Shown: positions 1-8,731, numbered from the stretch's first letter. The stretch is DNA of 50,877 nucleotides from Nitrospira sp. UW-LDO-01 (GCA_002254365.1 NIUT01000162.1:1-50877), one strand, 5' to 3'. A program made the numbers and translations. The notes: a model not told the origin generated them from the letters alone.

Positions 1-119
1 GAGAGCTGGGACATGATGGCGATCGTTGTTCCTACGTCAAATGTGTGCGCCAATTTTTCACGGGTGACTCTCAAAATACCCGTATCGACTCTTGACAACG
101 AAGACAGTTGCTGACCCCA

Positions 120-296
120 TTATACCTCGCGGGTAGTAAAGCGCGTAATGGTGAGATTTCCCCGTGGATCAACGACCGTGGTGGCCAGCACCGTCCCGCT
201 GGTGATCGTATAGCCCGCTTGCAGATTCTCCCAGGAATCGATCGTGGGACAGGCGGACCGCTGATCAAACGTAACGTGATGACGAACATCGTAGAG
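120..296 (-). pseudogene. C-terminal remnant of an unknown protein
   Basis: A minus-strand frame of 58 codons ends in TAA at 120-122. It is cut off upstream by an in-frame TAA at 297-299 and contains no ATG. The deduced peptide (ending ..LTITRFTTREV) has alternating hydrophobic and polar residues, as in beta-rich secreted or surface proteins, and GC-rich codons like the flagellar genes to the right. The neighbouring 300-700 stretch looks AT-richer by eye. I read it as the tail of a broken gene, possibly disrupted by whatever brought in the next ORF. The family is not recognised, and a chance open frame cannot be excluded. Confidence 0.3.
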
Positions 297-383
297 TTAG
301 CGAGGAGCAATTGGCTCGTTTGGAGTAAACATCAGCGGCGAGTTGAGCCAGAGCCCTCCCAATGGACGCACGGACGAGACAAT

Positions 384-695
384 TTACAATTTTTCTCGAT
401 CAAGGAAATTTCTAATGAATGGAACATATTTCCTGATCAAGGCAAATACAAAGTACGCCCCAATTATGGTCGTGCTAACTGGAATCACGACACGAGGACC
501 TCTATCTATGAGGAAAACGGCAATCAGAGCGGAAGTACCGGCAGATACCGCAACAAATTCACGGCGATCGATTTTTATATTCCAGAAGTGGCGCAGTGGG
601 AATGAAATGACTTTGACCGTCATCCCTATGCCAACCGAATAGATGACGATTTCAAACAAGTGCCTGGTAAGATCGTCGATAACTTGGTCTATCAT
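384..695 (-). CDS. Small predicted membrane protein, unknown function
   Basis: The 103-residue product has about three hydrophobic stretches, roughly residues 12-35, 46-63 and 69-87, with basic residues between them and at the C-terminus. That is the pattern of a small integral inner-membrane protein. The ATG at 693-695 has only a weak purine-rich leader, so the start is uncertain. Codon use and base composition look AT-richer than the flagellar genes downstream, which fits recent acquisition. A longer plus-strand frame at 108-605 overlaps it antisense but encodes a charged, compositionally odd product and is judged a shadow. No family is recognised. Confidence 0.5.
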   Translation of the reverse strand: MIDQVIDDLTRHLFEIVIYSVGIGMTVKVISFPLRHFWNIKIDRREFVAVSAGTSALIAVFLIDRGPRVVIPVSTTIIGAYFVFALIRKYVPFIRNFLDREKL

Positions 696-804
696 TTTCT
701 GCTACCAGTCATTGCAGCCTGAGCCGAGGCAGGAGTTGAGGGGCAAAAGGGGACAAGGCTACTTTTCCGTTGCCTCACCCCGCCGTCCCGCGTATCCTCG
801 CCCT

Positions 805-864
805 ATGCCCCGCATCCCTCGCGGTCATCTGGCCGGCCAAAGAACTTTTTTGGTCAGATCTTGA
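805..864 (+). pseudogene. Possible truncated REP-associated (Y1) transposase start
   Basis: The ATG at 805 opens a frame beginning MPRIPRGHLAGQ, which resembles the N-terminus of REP-associated tyrosine transposases (TnpA_REP/Y1 family). These typically start MPRxPR followed by a short Gly-containing stretch before the HVxxR motif. The resemblance ends after about 12 residues and the frame stops at 864; no HUH motif follows. If correct, this is a dead fragment of the element class that mobilises palindromic repeats like those found elsewhere in the window. The match is short, so this is tentative. Confidence 0.22.
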
Positions 865-1217
865 ACCGTGTATCACCCTCACCAACAGCAACTGTCCCGT
901 GACATGGTGCAGGCGTCTCACCGGGCTACTGTATGCCAAGTGGATGAAGTCGCCAACAGGTCTGCAAGAATACGCCGAACATCATCGACCAACATCAGGC
1001 GCCGTGAGATGAGCCGAGGCGAGAATTTGTTTTAGGCGGCAGCAATAACGGTGGTACGGGCATGCAAACACAAGATCTGACCATGACTGCTAATTCTTGC
1101 ATAGGTCAGCACCCGTTGAGCGTAGAGTAGCGCAATGTCCATCGCCTTGTTAACTTTCTGGACCCGTGATGGCACCATTCGCAACCGCACGGCGGCACGG
1201 ATAGATTCTGCCCAGCA

Positions 1218-1241
1218 GGCGGCACATTTTTCCTGGCCGCC
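1218..1241 (-). terminator. Possible hairpin terminator after fliA
   Basis: GGCGGC (1218-1223) pairs with GCCGCC (1236-1241) around a 12-nt loop, 23 bp beyond the fliA stop in the direction of transcription. There is no clear run of T after the stem, so it is at best an imperfect intrinsic terminator at the end of the long flagellar operon. Confidence 0.3.
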
Positions 1242-1263
1242 ATCGCGATCTTCCGGGCGACTC

Positions 1264-2013
1264 CTAGGTGATCGCTTCGAGGGTGGCTTTGAGTCGGATG
1301 ATGGCTTTCGTGTGGATTTGGCAGACTCGCGATTCTGTCACCTTGAGAAGCTCTCCGATTTCTTTCATGGTGAGTTCTTCGTAGTAGTACAGCGTGAGTA
1401 CCAACCGTTCCTTTTCCGGCAACATCTGAATCGCCCCAGCAATGGACTCGCGTTCACGCTCATTCACCAATGAAGAGAGCGGATCAGGAGTATGGGTATC
1501 GGCTAACATCTTCACGACTTTGTGCCCGTCCGGCTCCTGAAGGCTCAGATCGTCGACACTGATCATGACCGCCCCCCGGGCACGTGTGATGAACTCATCC
1601 AGCTCTTCCAACGACATCTTGAGTTCGGTCGCGACCTCCTCATCCTGGGGCGGTCGGCCGAGTCGGCTCATCAGGAGGGTGTGTGTTTTCTGGAGCAAGG
1701 AGATTCGTTCGTGGACCGATCGCGGAATCCAATCCATGGCGCGGATCTCGTCGAGCATCGCGCCTCGAATGCGAAACTCCGCATACGTTTTGAACTTGGC
1801 TTCCCTTGTCGGATCATACTTGGTCATCGCATCCATCAATCCGATGGTGCCGACGGAAATCAGATCCTCTGCATCCAGATAGGCCGGCAGCCGGAACGCC
1901 AACCGATGGGCCATGGCGCGAATGACATGGGCAAACTCTTTGATCAGTTGCTCACGTCTCGCCCCTTCTGCTGAGAACGCTTTCCGCTCGTGTGGTAATG
2001 CCGCCTTACTCAT
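1264..2013 (-). CDS. fliA: Flagellar sigma-28 factor FliA
   Basis: This 249-residue alternative sigma factor of the FliA/WhiG type directs RNA polymerase to late flagellar promoters. Region 2 lies in the first half, with conserved DLISVGTIGLMDAMTKYDP and the FKTYAEFRIRGAMLDEIR block ending in DWIPRSV. Regions 3 and 4 follow, with the C-terminal helix-turn-helix around LTMKEIGELLKVTESRVCQIH. Length and motif order are normal for the family. It is the last gene of the fliL-to-fliA run, 19 bp after flhG, a common place for fliA beside flhF/flhG. No flgM (anti-sigma factor) is visible in the window, so how it is held inactive before hook completion cannot be seen here. Confidence 0.95.
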   Translation of the reverse strand: MSKAALPHERKAFSAEGARREQLIKEFAHVIRAMAHRLAFRLPAYLDAEDLISVGTIGLMDAMTKYDPTREAKFKTYAEFRIRGAMLDEIRAMDWIPRSVHERISLLQKTHTLLMSRLGRPPQDEEVATELKMSLEELDEFITRARGAVMISVDDLSLQEPDGHKVVKMLADTHTPDPLSSLVNERERESIAGAIQMLPEKERLVLTLYYYEELTMKEIGELLKVTESRVCQIHTKAIIRLKATLEAIT

Positions 2014-2032
2014 AATAGTTGCTAACCTTTTG

Positions 2033-2902
2033 CTAGTTGCCGGCGTGCGTCGCCGACCGTTGCCACACCAACTGCATCGAGCTTTTCGGAAGCACAGGCT
2101 TCGGCCATTGCACGATCTGCCTGGCTAACTTTTTAAAGGCTTCGGACGCCGGCGCCTCAGGGAATAATTCCAGGACTGCCTTCTGCTGCATGACGGCCAT
2201 CGGCACATAGTCGTCATACGGAATGGCTCCAACCAACTCGAGCGCAACATGCAAAAAACGATCCGCCGCGACATCGAGTTTTCCGAACACCTCGGAGGCT
2301 TCTCGAGGACTCTTGGCTTGGTTCACTAATATCTTGAAGCGACGTGCACGATATTGACGCGCCAAGACCTTGATCAGGGCATAGGCATCTGTGAGTGATG
2401 TGGGTTCTGGAGACACCACGACCACGGTTTCATCAGCCGAGGCGGCAAAAAATGTCACACTTGTAGAAATACCGGCACCGGTATCAATCAACAGCACATC
2501 CATCCCGCCGGAAAACTGCGCTAATTGATCCTGGATGATGAGCTGTTGGGATTCTGTTAATGTCGTCAGCTGCGGGACCCCGGAACTCGCCGGCAAGACA
2601 TGAATTCCTGCCGGGCCTTTCAGCACGATTTCGTCAAATGTATGGGTTCCGGCAAGCACATCTTCGATTGTGAGCCGTGGGACCAGGCCAAGCAGCACAT
2701 CGAGATTTCCTAGGCCGAGATCGGCATCCAGGATGAGGACTCGTTTCCCAAGTTTGGTCAGGGCCATGCCCACATTGGCCACCACATTGGTTTTTCCCAC
2801 CCCACCTTTTCCGCTTGAGACGGCAATCACTTGAGGGAATGACTCACCTTCCCATCTGACATGCTCCGGCACCAGGGCAGACGATTTGGATCTGAGCTGC
2901 AT
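2033..2902 (-). CDS. flhG: MinD-like ATPase FlhG (FleN), flagellar number control
   Basis: This ParA/MinD-family ATPase partners with FlhF to set flagellar number and position. The deviant Walker A KGGVGKTN sits near residue 32, followed by DADLGLGNLD and the LLIDTGAGIS switch region; a C-terminal amphipathic stretch (AFKKLARQIVQW) could bind membrane. The start at 2902 is preferred because GGAGGT lies 6 nt upstream; a longer frame to 3004 would overlap flhF and adds an unconserved extension. That gives 289 residues. The N-terminus lacks a visible DQAxxLR-type motif, the element that stimulates FlhF GTPase in characterised FlhG proteins, and the same gap is present with the longer start. Confidence 0.93.
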   Translation of the reverse strand: MQLRSKSSALVPEHVRWEGESFPQVIAVSSGKGGVGKTNVVANVGMALTKLGKRVLILDADLGLGNLDVLLGLVPRLTIEDVLAGTHTFDEIVLKGPAGIHVLPASSGVPQLTTLTESQQLIIQDQLAQFSGGMDVLLIDTGAGISTSVTFFAASADETVVVVSPEPTSLTDAYALIKVLARQYRARRFKILVNQAKSPREASEVFGKLDVAADRFLHVALELVGAIPYDDYVPMAVMQQKAVLELFPEAPASEAFKKLARQIVQWPKPVLPKSSMQLVWQRSATHAGN

Positions 2903-2921
2903 AGTGTGACCTCCAACCGCG

Positions 2922-4340
2922 TTATCGGTGATAAGTTCCCGTTGCCGCCAACACCAGGTTCGCTTCCACTGAGCGATCTGACTCTCTGACATGATCGTGC
3001 GCACGCTCCGAGCTCCCTGTCGTGAGCTTGGTGGCTAGCTCTTCCGGAGAGGCGACCTCAATATCCCCTGGGACCCGCCGTCCAACACTCCAGTACGACA
3101 GTGGAACTCCGGTCGCATGTCCCACTTCAAAGATCGTTCCAGAAGAGTCCGTTTCGTCGAGTTTGGTAAAGAACAACCGGAGATCCGGAAGTGCCCTCAC
3201 GCAATCGGTCATTTGACAGGCCTCTCGTGCTCTGATGGCGGCCGGCAAGACCAGATGCGTCGTAATAGCATCGTGCTTCAACAAACGACAAAGATCCTGC
3301 GCCAAGGCCAGGTCCGCCGGGGTAATCCCCGGCATATCCATCAACACAAGGTCCACCTTCGCATGGCGGCGCAGCCCGGCTTGCACCTGCCGAGCTGAGA
3401 GCGCACAGGCAAACGGCACTCCGATGATCTTGGCGTACCGCCGAAGCTGTTCCACTGCGGTTTCGCGATAGGTGTCAAACGTAATCAGCGCGACCGACTT
3501 CCGCTGCTCCTGGCGATAGTAGGCAGCGAGTTTGGCGACGGCTGACGTCTTCCCCGCTCCGCTTGGGCCGATGAACAGTTCAATCGCCGGACGTGCCTGT
3601 CCATGATCCAACGGGCCGGTGACGCGCACACGCCGTACAACTTCCTGATGGAGTGCGCGTCTCATCATCTGTTCATCTGGAACATGCGCCAGTCGCCCGG
3701 CCTTCAGTACCTCGCTGAGGAGCAACTCGGTCGTGGACGGATGCATCCCCTGATCGCACAATGATTGACGGAGAGTTGAAAGAACCGGGAACGATTGACC
3801 ACCCGCTGCGGGGGGAGCGCCGACTGGTAAATCACCGAGAGGAACAGTTGAACGAACCGGGATCAATTGACCACTCCCTGCTGGATCTGCTTCCGGCGAA
3901 AGGTTGCGCAACAACTGACTCAGTTCGTCATACACCACTCGTACCCGGCGGCGCCGATTCGGATTCCCAGCCGATGTGGCAGGCGTTTGTGGTGGCTCCT
4001 GTTGGTGATGCTTTCTCCGTTTCGTCTCAGTGATAGGTTTCAACAATCCTCGCAAGGTATGCTGGAATGTCTTCTCCGGATCAACGGCCGGAGGGCTGTC
4101 CCCTGACGTTCGTACGGTCGGCACGGATTCTTGAGCCTGTTTGCTCTCCCGTACAACCTGTGGACGCTCGTACTCAGCTGCCGCCATCACTTCCAACACG
4201 GTGTGATTGAAGACTCGCAGCAGTCGCCCCCCCTCGCGCACTTCTTTGGAGGACAGGATAATGGCATCCGGTCCCAATTCCTCCTTGATGGCTCGGAGGG
4301 CATCCTGCATGGTGAGCGCGTGAAATGTCTTGACCTTCAT
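2922..4340 (-). CDS. flhF: SRP-family GTPase FlhF
   Basis: FlhF is the third SRP-type GTPase and places the flagellum. The 472 residues comprise an N-terminal B domain (MKVKTFHALTMQDALRAIKEELG), a long low-complexity basic linker (about 60-200), then N and G domains. G1 is GPSGAGKTS near residue 257, G2 region DTYRETAVEQLRRYAKIIGV, G4 TKLDE, and the closing GRRVPGDIEVASP is typical of FlhF. G3 reads DMPGI where most family members have DTAGR or DTPGR, so the usual Thr and Arg are missing; GTPase activity may be altered. The linker carries a 24-residue internal duplication (see the repeat at 3774-3880). It is translated just before flhG with a 19-bp gap. Confidence 0.93.
   Translation of the reverse strand: MKVKTFHALTMQDALRAIKEELGPDAIILSSKEVREGGRLLRVFNHTVLEVMAAAEYERPQVVRESKQAQESVPTVRTSGDSPPAVDPEKTFQHTLRGLLKPITETKRRKHHQQEPPQTPATSAGNPNRRRRVRVVYDELSQLLRNLSPEADPAGSGQLIPVRSTVPLGDLPVGAPPAAGGQSFPVLSTLRQSLCDQGMHPSTTELLLSEVLKAGRLAHVPDEQMMRRALHQEVVRRVRVTGPLDHGQARPAIELFIGPSGAGKTSAVAKLAAYYRQEQRKSVALITFDTYRETAVEQLRRYAKIIGVPFACALSARQVQAGLRRHAKVDLVLMDMPGITPADLALAQDLCRLLKHDAITTHLVLPAAIRAREACQMTDCVRALPDLRLFFTKLDETDSSGTIFEVGHATGVPLSYWSVGRRVPGDIEVASPEELATKLTTGSSERAHDHVRESDRSVEANLVLAATGTYHR
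3774..3880 (-). repeat. 72-bp in-frame tandem duplication inside flhF
   Basis: Two 35-nt blocks, 3774-3808 and 3846-3880, are the same except for about five substitutions. They lie exactly 72 bp (24 codons) apart, so the duplication keeps frame. At protein level it gives two versions of a Q-x2-PV-x-ST motif in the FlhF linker. The substitutions show it is not recent. It lies in a disordered stretch where length change is probably tolerated. Confidence 0.65.
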
Positions 4341-4348
4341 CGGCTATC

Positions 4349-6445
4349 CTAGGACGACTGTGCCAACTCGGAGTCGACTCGTACCGTATCAAGCGACTGT
4401 AAGCGAACAAACGAATCGACCTCGTTAAACCCCATCACCGGAACGGAATGAAGAATGCGATCGCTGTGGCGACGAAGATGCCGCCGAACAGCCTGTGAAC
4501 AGATCACGATCGGTTGTTGCCCTCGAGCCGCAACCCGTTCAGCCGCCTGTTTAATTCCCGTCAGAAGCTTGTGCGACACGGTCGGATCAAGCTGTAAGGA
4601 CGCGCCGGGCGGAAGTGCCGCAACTTGGTCGGCCAGCGACCGGTCTAGCCGAGGATCCAGCGTAATCACCTGGAGGCTTCCGTCTGATGCTTGATACTGT
4701 TTGGTAATCGTCCTCGCCAAGGCTTGCCTGGCATATTCCGTCAGCAGTTCAGGATCTTTACTGTTCGAGGCTTGATCAGAAATCGCCTCCAGAATGGAAC
4801 GCAGGTCTCGAATCGGAATGCCCTCTTTGAGCAGGTTACCGAGGACCCGAACAACTGTTCCCAAGGGAACCATCGTCGGAATCAGCTCTTCCACCAGCTT
4901 GGGATGGGATTTCCCAACCTCATCCAGCAGCGCCTGAACCTCCTGGCGCCCCAACAATTCGTGACCATACCGCTTCACTAACTCTGAAAGATGAGTGGCG
5001 ATCGCGGAACTCGCATCTACAACGGTGTACCCGGCAATCTGAGCCTGTTCTCTTCCAGCTTCCGGGATCCACAGTGCCGGCAGCCCGAATGCGGGCTCCT
5101 TCGTCGCAATGCCCTGGACCACCCCCTTCTGCCCCGTCCCTGGATCAATCGCCAACAGGTGCCCAGGCAAGACATCCGCTTTGGCGACCTCCACCCCCTT
5201 CAACATGATGGCGTATTCGTTGGGTCTCAGCTGTAAATTATCGCGGATATGAATGGGTGGGACCACGAATCCCATCGTCTCCGCAAACTGCCGCCGGAGC
5301 GCTTTGATCCGATCGAGCAAGGCGGTGCCCTGCGTCCCTTCCACCAGACCAATCAGTCCATAGCCCACTTGCACTTCCATCAGATCCAATGGCGTCACAC
5401 GGGTTGGCCCCTCATCAACTTTGGGAGCCGCAGGCGTCGGGGTTGGTGCAGATTCGCGAAGCTCCTCTTGGTGCAAGTGATAGGCCATCCAAGCCACTGC
5501 GCTGCCTAATACCAAGAAGGCCAGATGCGGCAGGCCAGGGACTAAACCAAGCGCGAGAAGAATCCCCGCTGCAATCCCGACCGGCTTGGGGGACATCAGC
5601 AGTTGCTTTGTCATCGCCCCCCCCAAGTCCATATCTGAAGCAGCCCGCGTCACGACAATACCGGCTGCAGTCGATACAATGAGAGCGGGGATCTGCGCGA
5701 CCAGTCCTTCACCGACGGTCAGCACCGTGTAGGTTTGCGCGGCGAGTCCCGGACTCATCCCTTGTTGCAAGACACCGATGGCCAGGCCGCCGAGGATATT
5801 CACCAGGGTGATGATCACTGCGGCGATGGCGTCACCTCGAACAAACTTACTGGCTCCGTCCATCGACCCGTAGAAATCTGCCTCTTCGGTGATTTCGCGC
5901 CTTCGTCGGCGCGCGTCGGCTTCATTGATCAACCCGGCATTCAGATCCGCATCGATGCTCATCTGCTTCCCTGGCATCGCATCCAACGTGAACCGTGCCG
6001 CAACTTCGGCGACACGGCCTGCTCCCTTGGTGACCACTACAAAATTGATGACGACGAGAATCGTAAAGACCACGAGACCGACGGTGTAATTGCCGCCGAC
6101 GATGAAATTGCCGAACGCCCGAATGACCTCACCGGCTGCCCCGGCCCCTTCGTTGCCGTGCAGAAGGATGAGTCGCGTCGAGGCGATATTCAGCGACAAT
6201 CGGAACAAGGTAATCATCAAGAGAATCGATGGGAACACTGAAAACTCGATGGGCCGGCGTACTTGAAGGCCGACCAAGAGAATGATGACAGAGAGGGTGA
6301 TGTCGAAGCTGAGCAACAAGTCGAGGATGAACCGAGGCAACGGGAGGAGCATCACCATGAGAATGGCGACGACCCCCACGGACATGAGCACGTCCGGGTG
6401 CTTGATGAAGTGAGTTGAGCCTGCTGGTTCCGTGACGGTTGCCAT
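4349..6445 (-). CDS. flhA: Flagellar export gate protein FlhA
   Basis: FlhA is the large gate component of the flagellar type III export apparatus in the inner membrane. The 698 residues show about eight membrane segments in the first 340 residues, including the FHIPEP-family signature block (RFTLDAMPGKQMSIDADLN and then RRRREITEEADFYGSMDGA). The C-terminal cytoplasmic domain (about 360-698) docks chaperone-substrate complexes. Length is normal. It follows flhB by 23 bp and precedes flhF by 8 bp, which implies one transcript. The ATG at 6443-6445 has only a weak Shine-Dalgarno sequence. Confidence 0.97.
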   Translation of the reverse strand: MATVTEPAGSTHFIKHPDVLMSVGVVAILMVMLLPLPRFILDLLLSFDITLSVIILLVGLQVRRPIEFSVFPSILLMITLFRLSLNIASTRLILLHGNEGAGAAGEVIRAFGNFIVGGNYTVGLVVFTILVVINFVVVTKGAGRVAEVAARFTLDAMPGKQMSIDADLNAGLINEADARRRRREITEEADFYGSMDGASKFVRGDAIAAVIITLVNILGGLAIGVLQQGMSPGLAAQTYTVLTVGEGLVAQIPALIVSTAAGIVVTRAASDMDLGGAMTKQLLMSPKPVGIAAGILLALGLVPGLPHLAFLVLGSAVAWMAYHLHQEELRESAPTPTPAAPKVDEGPTRVTPLDLMEVQVGYGLIGLVEGTQGTALLDRIKALRRQFAETMGFVVPPIHIRDNLQLRPNEYAIMLKGVEVAKADVLPGHLLAIDPGTGQKGVVQGIATKEPAFGLPALWIPEAGREQAQIAGYTVVDASSAIATHLSELVKRYGHELLGRQEVQALLDEVGKSHPKLVEELIPTMVPLGTVVRVLGNLLKEGIPIRDLRSILEAISDQASNSKDPELLTEYARQALARTITKQYQASDGSLQVITLDPRLDRSLADQVAALPPGASLQLDPTVSHKLLTGIKQAAERVAARGQQPIVICSQAVRRHLRRHSDRILHSVPVMGFNEVDSFVRLQSLDTVRVDSELAQSS

Positions 6446-6468
6446 AATGGATCGAACTTACGACCGAC

Positions 6469-7545
6469 TCACGCCGCGCCCCCTCTCGCGCGATACACAA
6501 AGGCCAGGATCTCCGCCACCGCGCGATAGAGATCGTTCGGAATTTCTTTTCCGATATCGACGAGCCTGAATATCGTCCTGGCGACAAACTTATTTTCCAC
6601 GACCGGTACGCTATGATGTCGTGCCAACTCTCTGATTCGTTCCGCAATCACACCGGCACCTTTGGCCACCACGACCGGAGCCGTCATCGTGGCGGTGTCA
6701 TACTTCAGTGCGACGGCCAAGTGCGTGGGGTTCGTAATCACCACATCAGCCGTCTTGACGGCCGCCAGCATGCGTTTCTTCATCAACTCACGCTGGGCGA
6801 TTCGTACGCGACTCTTAATCAGAGGATCGCCTTCCGCCGCCTTGTGTTCTTCTTTGATCTCCTCCTTCGACATGCGGAGACTGCGTTCCCATTCATATCG
6901 CTGATAGGCATAGTCAAAAATAGCCAGCACCGCAATCGCGCCCGACACCGCCAACCCGACCTTGAACGCAAGACTCCCCGCCAGCGGTAACACGCCGCTC
7001 AACTCAAACTGAATCAACTCTGGAATCCGCAACACGTCAGGACGGGTGACCCACAGCCCGATTCCAGTAATGATGGCGATCTTCAGCAGACCCTTGACGA
7101 GTTCCATGACGGAACGCAACGAGGCCAGGCGGGCGAATCCTTTGGCGGGATTGATTCGACTCCAATCGAGTTGAAAGGCATTCGTTCGCCACAACAAACC
7201 TGTTTGGAGGAGTGTGGCCACACTCCCCAAGATAAGGACACCCGCGACGATCGGAAGACTCAACGCGCCTACCGTCACGCCGGTCTGAATAAGAATCGTA
7301 TAGACTTGCTCAATCGAGATGTGGCGATACCACTCTCCGGGAAAGGAAAGCGTCAACCCTTGGCGAGTCATCTCCGTCATTTTCAGAAGACCAACCGGCA
7401 ACATGGCACCCAACAATCCCACGCCGCCTAAGAGCACGGCGGCGGTTGACAGGTCGCGACTCACGGCGACCTGTCCTTGCTTGCGAGCCTCCTCCTTGCG
7501 TTTGGGAGTCGCCGGCTCTGTTTTATTTCCCTTGTCCTCAGCCAT
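6469..7545 (-). CDS. flhB: Flagellar export switch protein FlhB
   Basis: FlhB switches the export apparatus from rod/hook to filament substrates. The 358-residue protein has a basic cytoplasmic N-terminus (KTEPATPKRKEEARKQGQ), four membrane segments (about 35-55, 85-115, 150-170 and 190-215) and a cytoplasmic domain containing the autocleavage motif NPTH near residue 270. All expected elements are intact, so self-cleavage between N and P is expected. FliK, its partner in hook-length control, is encoded 7 kb upstream on the same strand. The start overlaps the fliR stop by 8 bp, indicating translational coupling. Confidence 0.97.
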   Translation of the reverse strand: MAEDKGNKTEPATPKRKEEARKQGQVAVSRDLSTAAVLLGGVGLLGAMLPVGLLKMTEMTRQGLTLSFPGEWYRHISIEQVYTILIQTGVTVGALSLPIVAGVLILGSVATLLQTGLLWRTNAFQLDWSRINPAKGFARLASLRSVMELVKGLLKIAIITGIGLWVTRPDVLRIPELIQFELSGVLPLAGSLAFKVGLAVSGAIAVLAIFDYAYQRYEWERSLRMSKEEIKEEHKAAEGDPLIKSRVRIAQRELMKKRMLAAVKTADVVITNPTHLAVALKYDTATMTAPVVVAKGAGVIAERIRELARHHSVPVVENKFVARTIFRLVDIGKEIPNDLYRAVAEILAFVYRARGGAA

Positions 7546-8326
7546 GTCCTAACGCCTTCAGAAGTCCAAAGATCGTAAACTGCAATCGTTCGATTTCTTG
7601 AATCAGAAGTTCCACTGTAAACGGCATTGATACGCTGAGTACCGCCAATCCACCGACAATGGTGATAGGGAAGCTCAGCACGAACACGTTGATTTGACTG
7701 ACCGCCCGGCCCAGAATCGCGAGTAGAATGTTGATCATCAGAATGATGATGAGCACCGGGGCGGCAAGCTTGAGCCCTATCATGAACATGTGTTGGGAGA
7801 GGCGCAGCACCTCATCTCCAGCTCCCGACGGAAGAGAGGCTCCAAATGCCGGGATGGATTCATAGCTGGACACAATCGTCGCCACAATGAGCATGTGGCC
7901 ATTCAATGAGAGCAGGACGAGGGACGCCAGAAGGGTAAAGTACTGTGCCATCAGCGGTGTCTGGCGCGATGTGGCGGGATCAAGGAGCTGCACGACACCG
8001 AATCCCATCTGTACGCCGACCATTTCTCCCGCAACCTCAAACGCGCCAAAAAACAGCCTGACAGCCAAACCAATAGCCAACCCGATGACCAGTTCGCTGA
8101 GGAGCCCGGCAGCTAGCACAAGGGGATCGTAGGGCACCGCCGGAAGATGGATCAAAGGAGCCAACAGCACTCCCAACGCCAATACCAACGCTCCTTTTAC
8201 CTTCAATGGAACTGAGCGTCCACTGAGGACCGGCAATGCGGCGAGAAGCCCTCCGATTCGAGAAATGAGGACCAAGAACGCTTGAAACTCAGGAAGGAGC
8301 ACCTGAATGGTTTGTGTTAACGCCAT
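7538..8326 (-). CDS. fliR: Flagellar export gate protein FliR
   Basis: FliR is a subunit of the FliP5-FliQ4-FliR1 export gate. The 262-residue product is almost entirely hydrophobic with about six membrane segments and the usual FliR motif region VGVQMGFGVVQLLDPA near residue 100. An AGGAAGGA ribosome-binding site sits just before the ATG at 8326. Its 3' end overlaps flhB by 8 bp. A 135-bp gap, larger than elsewhere in this operon, separates it from fliQ; I see no gene or clear hairpin in that gap. Confidence 0.96.
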   Translation of the reverse strand: MALTQTIQVLLPEFQAFLVLISRIGGLLAALPVLSGRSVPLKVKGALVLALGVLLAPLIHLPAVPYDPLVLAAGLLSELVIGLAIGLAVRLFFGAFEVAGEMVGVQMGFGVVQLLDPATSRQTPLMAQYFTLLASLVLLSLNGHMLIVATIVSSYESIPAFGASLPSGAGDEVLRLSQHMFMIGLKLAAPVLIIILMINILLAILGRAVSQINVFVLSFPITIVGGLAVLSVSMPFTVELLIQEIERLQFTIFGLLKALGHG

Positions 8327-8461
8327 CGTTCCTTCCTAGTATCCGGTTGAAACCATTCGTCCAAGCTGATTCTCACATCGCTGAGCGCCTCGCCATCACG
8401 TCCTGCGGCATCCATGATGACGAGGTGTCGAGGTCTCTACCATCGTGTTTCAACAAGCCCG

Positions 8462-8731
8462 CTAGCGCACGTAATTCGGAATGTTCATCAGGAGATTTGC
8501 CATGAACGTTGTCATGACGTTCAACATCCACGGGAGAAACACTAATAATGCTCCGAAGAGTGCCAAGACTTTGGGAACGAACGTCAGCGTGGCCTCATTC
8601 AGCTGAGTCATGGCTTGGAACGCACTGATGATCAGACCGACGAGCAGACTGAGTCCTAAGATCGGAGCCGACACGAGCAGCGTGGTTTCCAGCGCCTGCC
8701 TGCCCAATTCCGTCACGATTTCAGGTGTCAT
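8462..8731 (-). CDS. fliQ: Flagellar export gate protein FliQ
   Basis: The 89-residue protein has two hydrophobic helical segments separated by a short loop (SAFQAMTQLNEATLTFVPK), the classic FliQ/SpaQ hairpin. It assembles with FliP and FliR into the export gate. Length is normal for FliQ and GGGAG precedes the ATG. It sits between fliP and fliR, the conserved order. Confidence 0.96.
   Translation of the reverse strand: MTPEIVTELGRQALETTLLVSAPILGLSLLVGLIISAFQAMTQLNEATLTFVPKVLALFGALLVFLPWMLNVMTTFMANLLMNIPNYVR

Larger units (their letters stand above)
696..1263. other. 568-bp stretch without a confident gene
   Basis: No convincing gene lies between the small membrane protein and the end of fliA. 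The stretch holds a possible REP-type transposase start fragment (805-864) and a hairpin downstream of fliA (1218-1241). A minus-strand frame (about 1032-1310) stays open but has no well-placed start. The mix suggests decayed mobile DNA at the edge of the flagellar cluster. Confidence 0.5.

Noticed and set aside
108-605. 165-codon plus-strand frame near the left edge
   Set aside because: It lies antisense to the membrane protein at 384-695 and to the gene remnant at 120-296, its product is highly polar without family features, and its composition is that of a shadow frame.
1032-1310. Open minus-strand frame after fliA with a CAACW-containing product
   Set aside because: It overlaps the fliA end, has no ATG or GTG with a ribosome-binding site before the middle of the frame, and could be open by chance in GC-rich DNA.
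1135-1473. 112-codon plus-strand frame over the fliA 3' end
   Set aside because: It is the antisense shadow of a conserved sigma-factor region.
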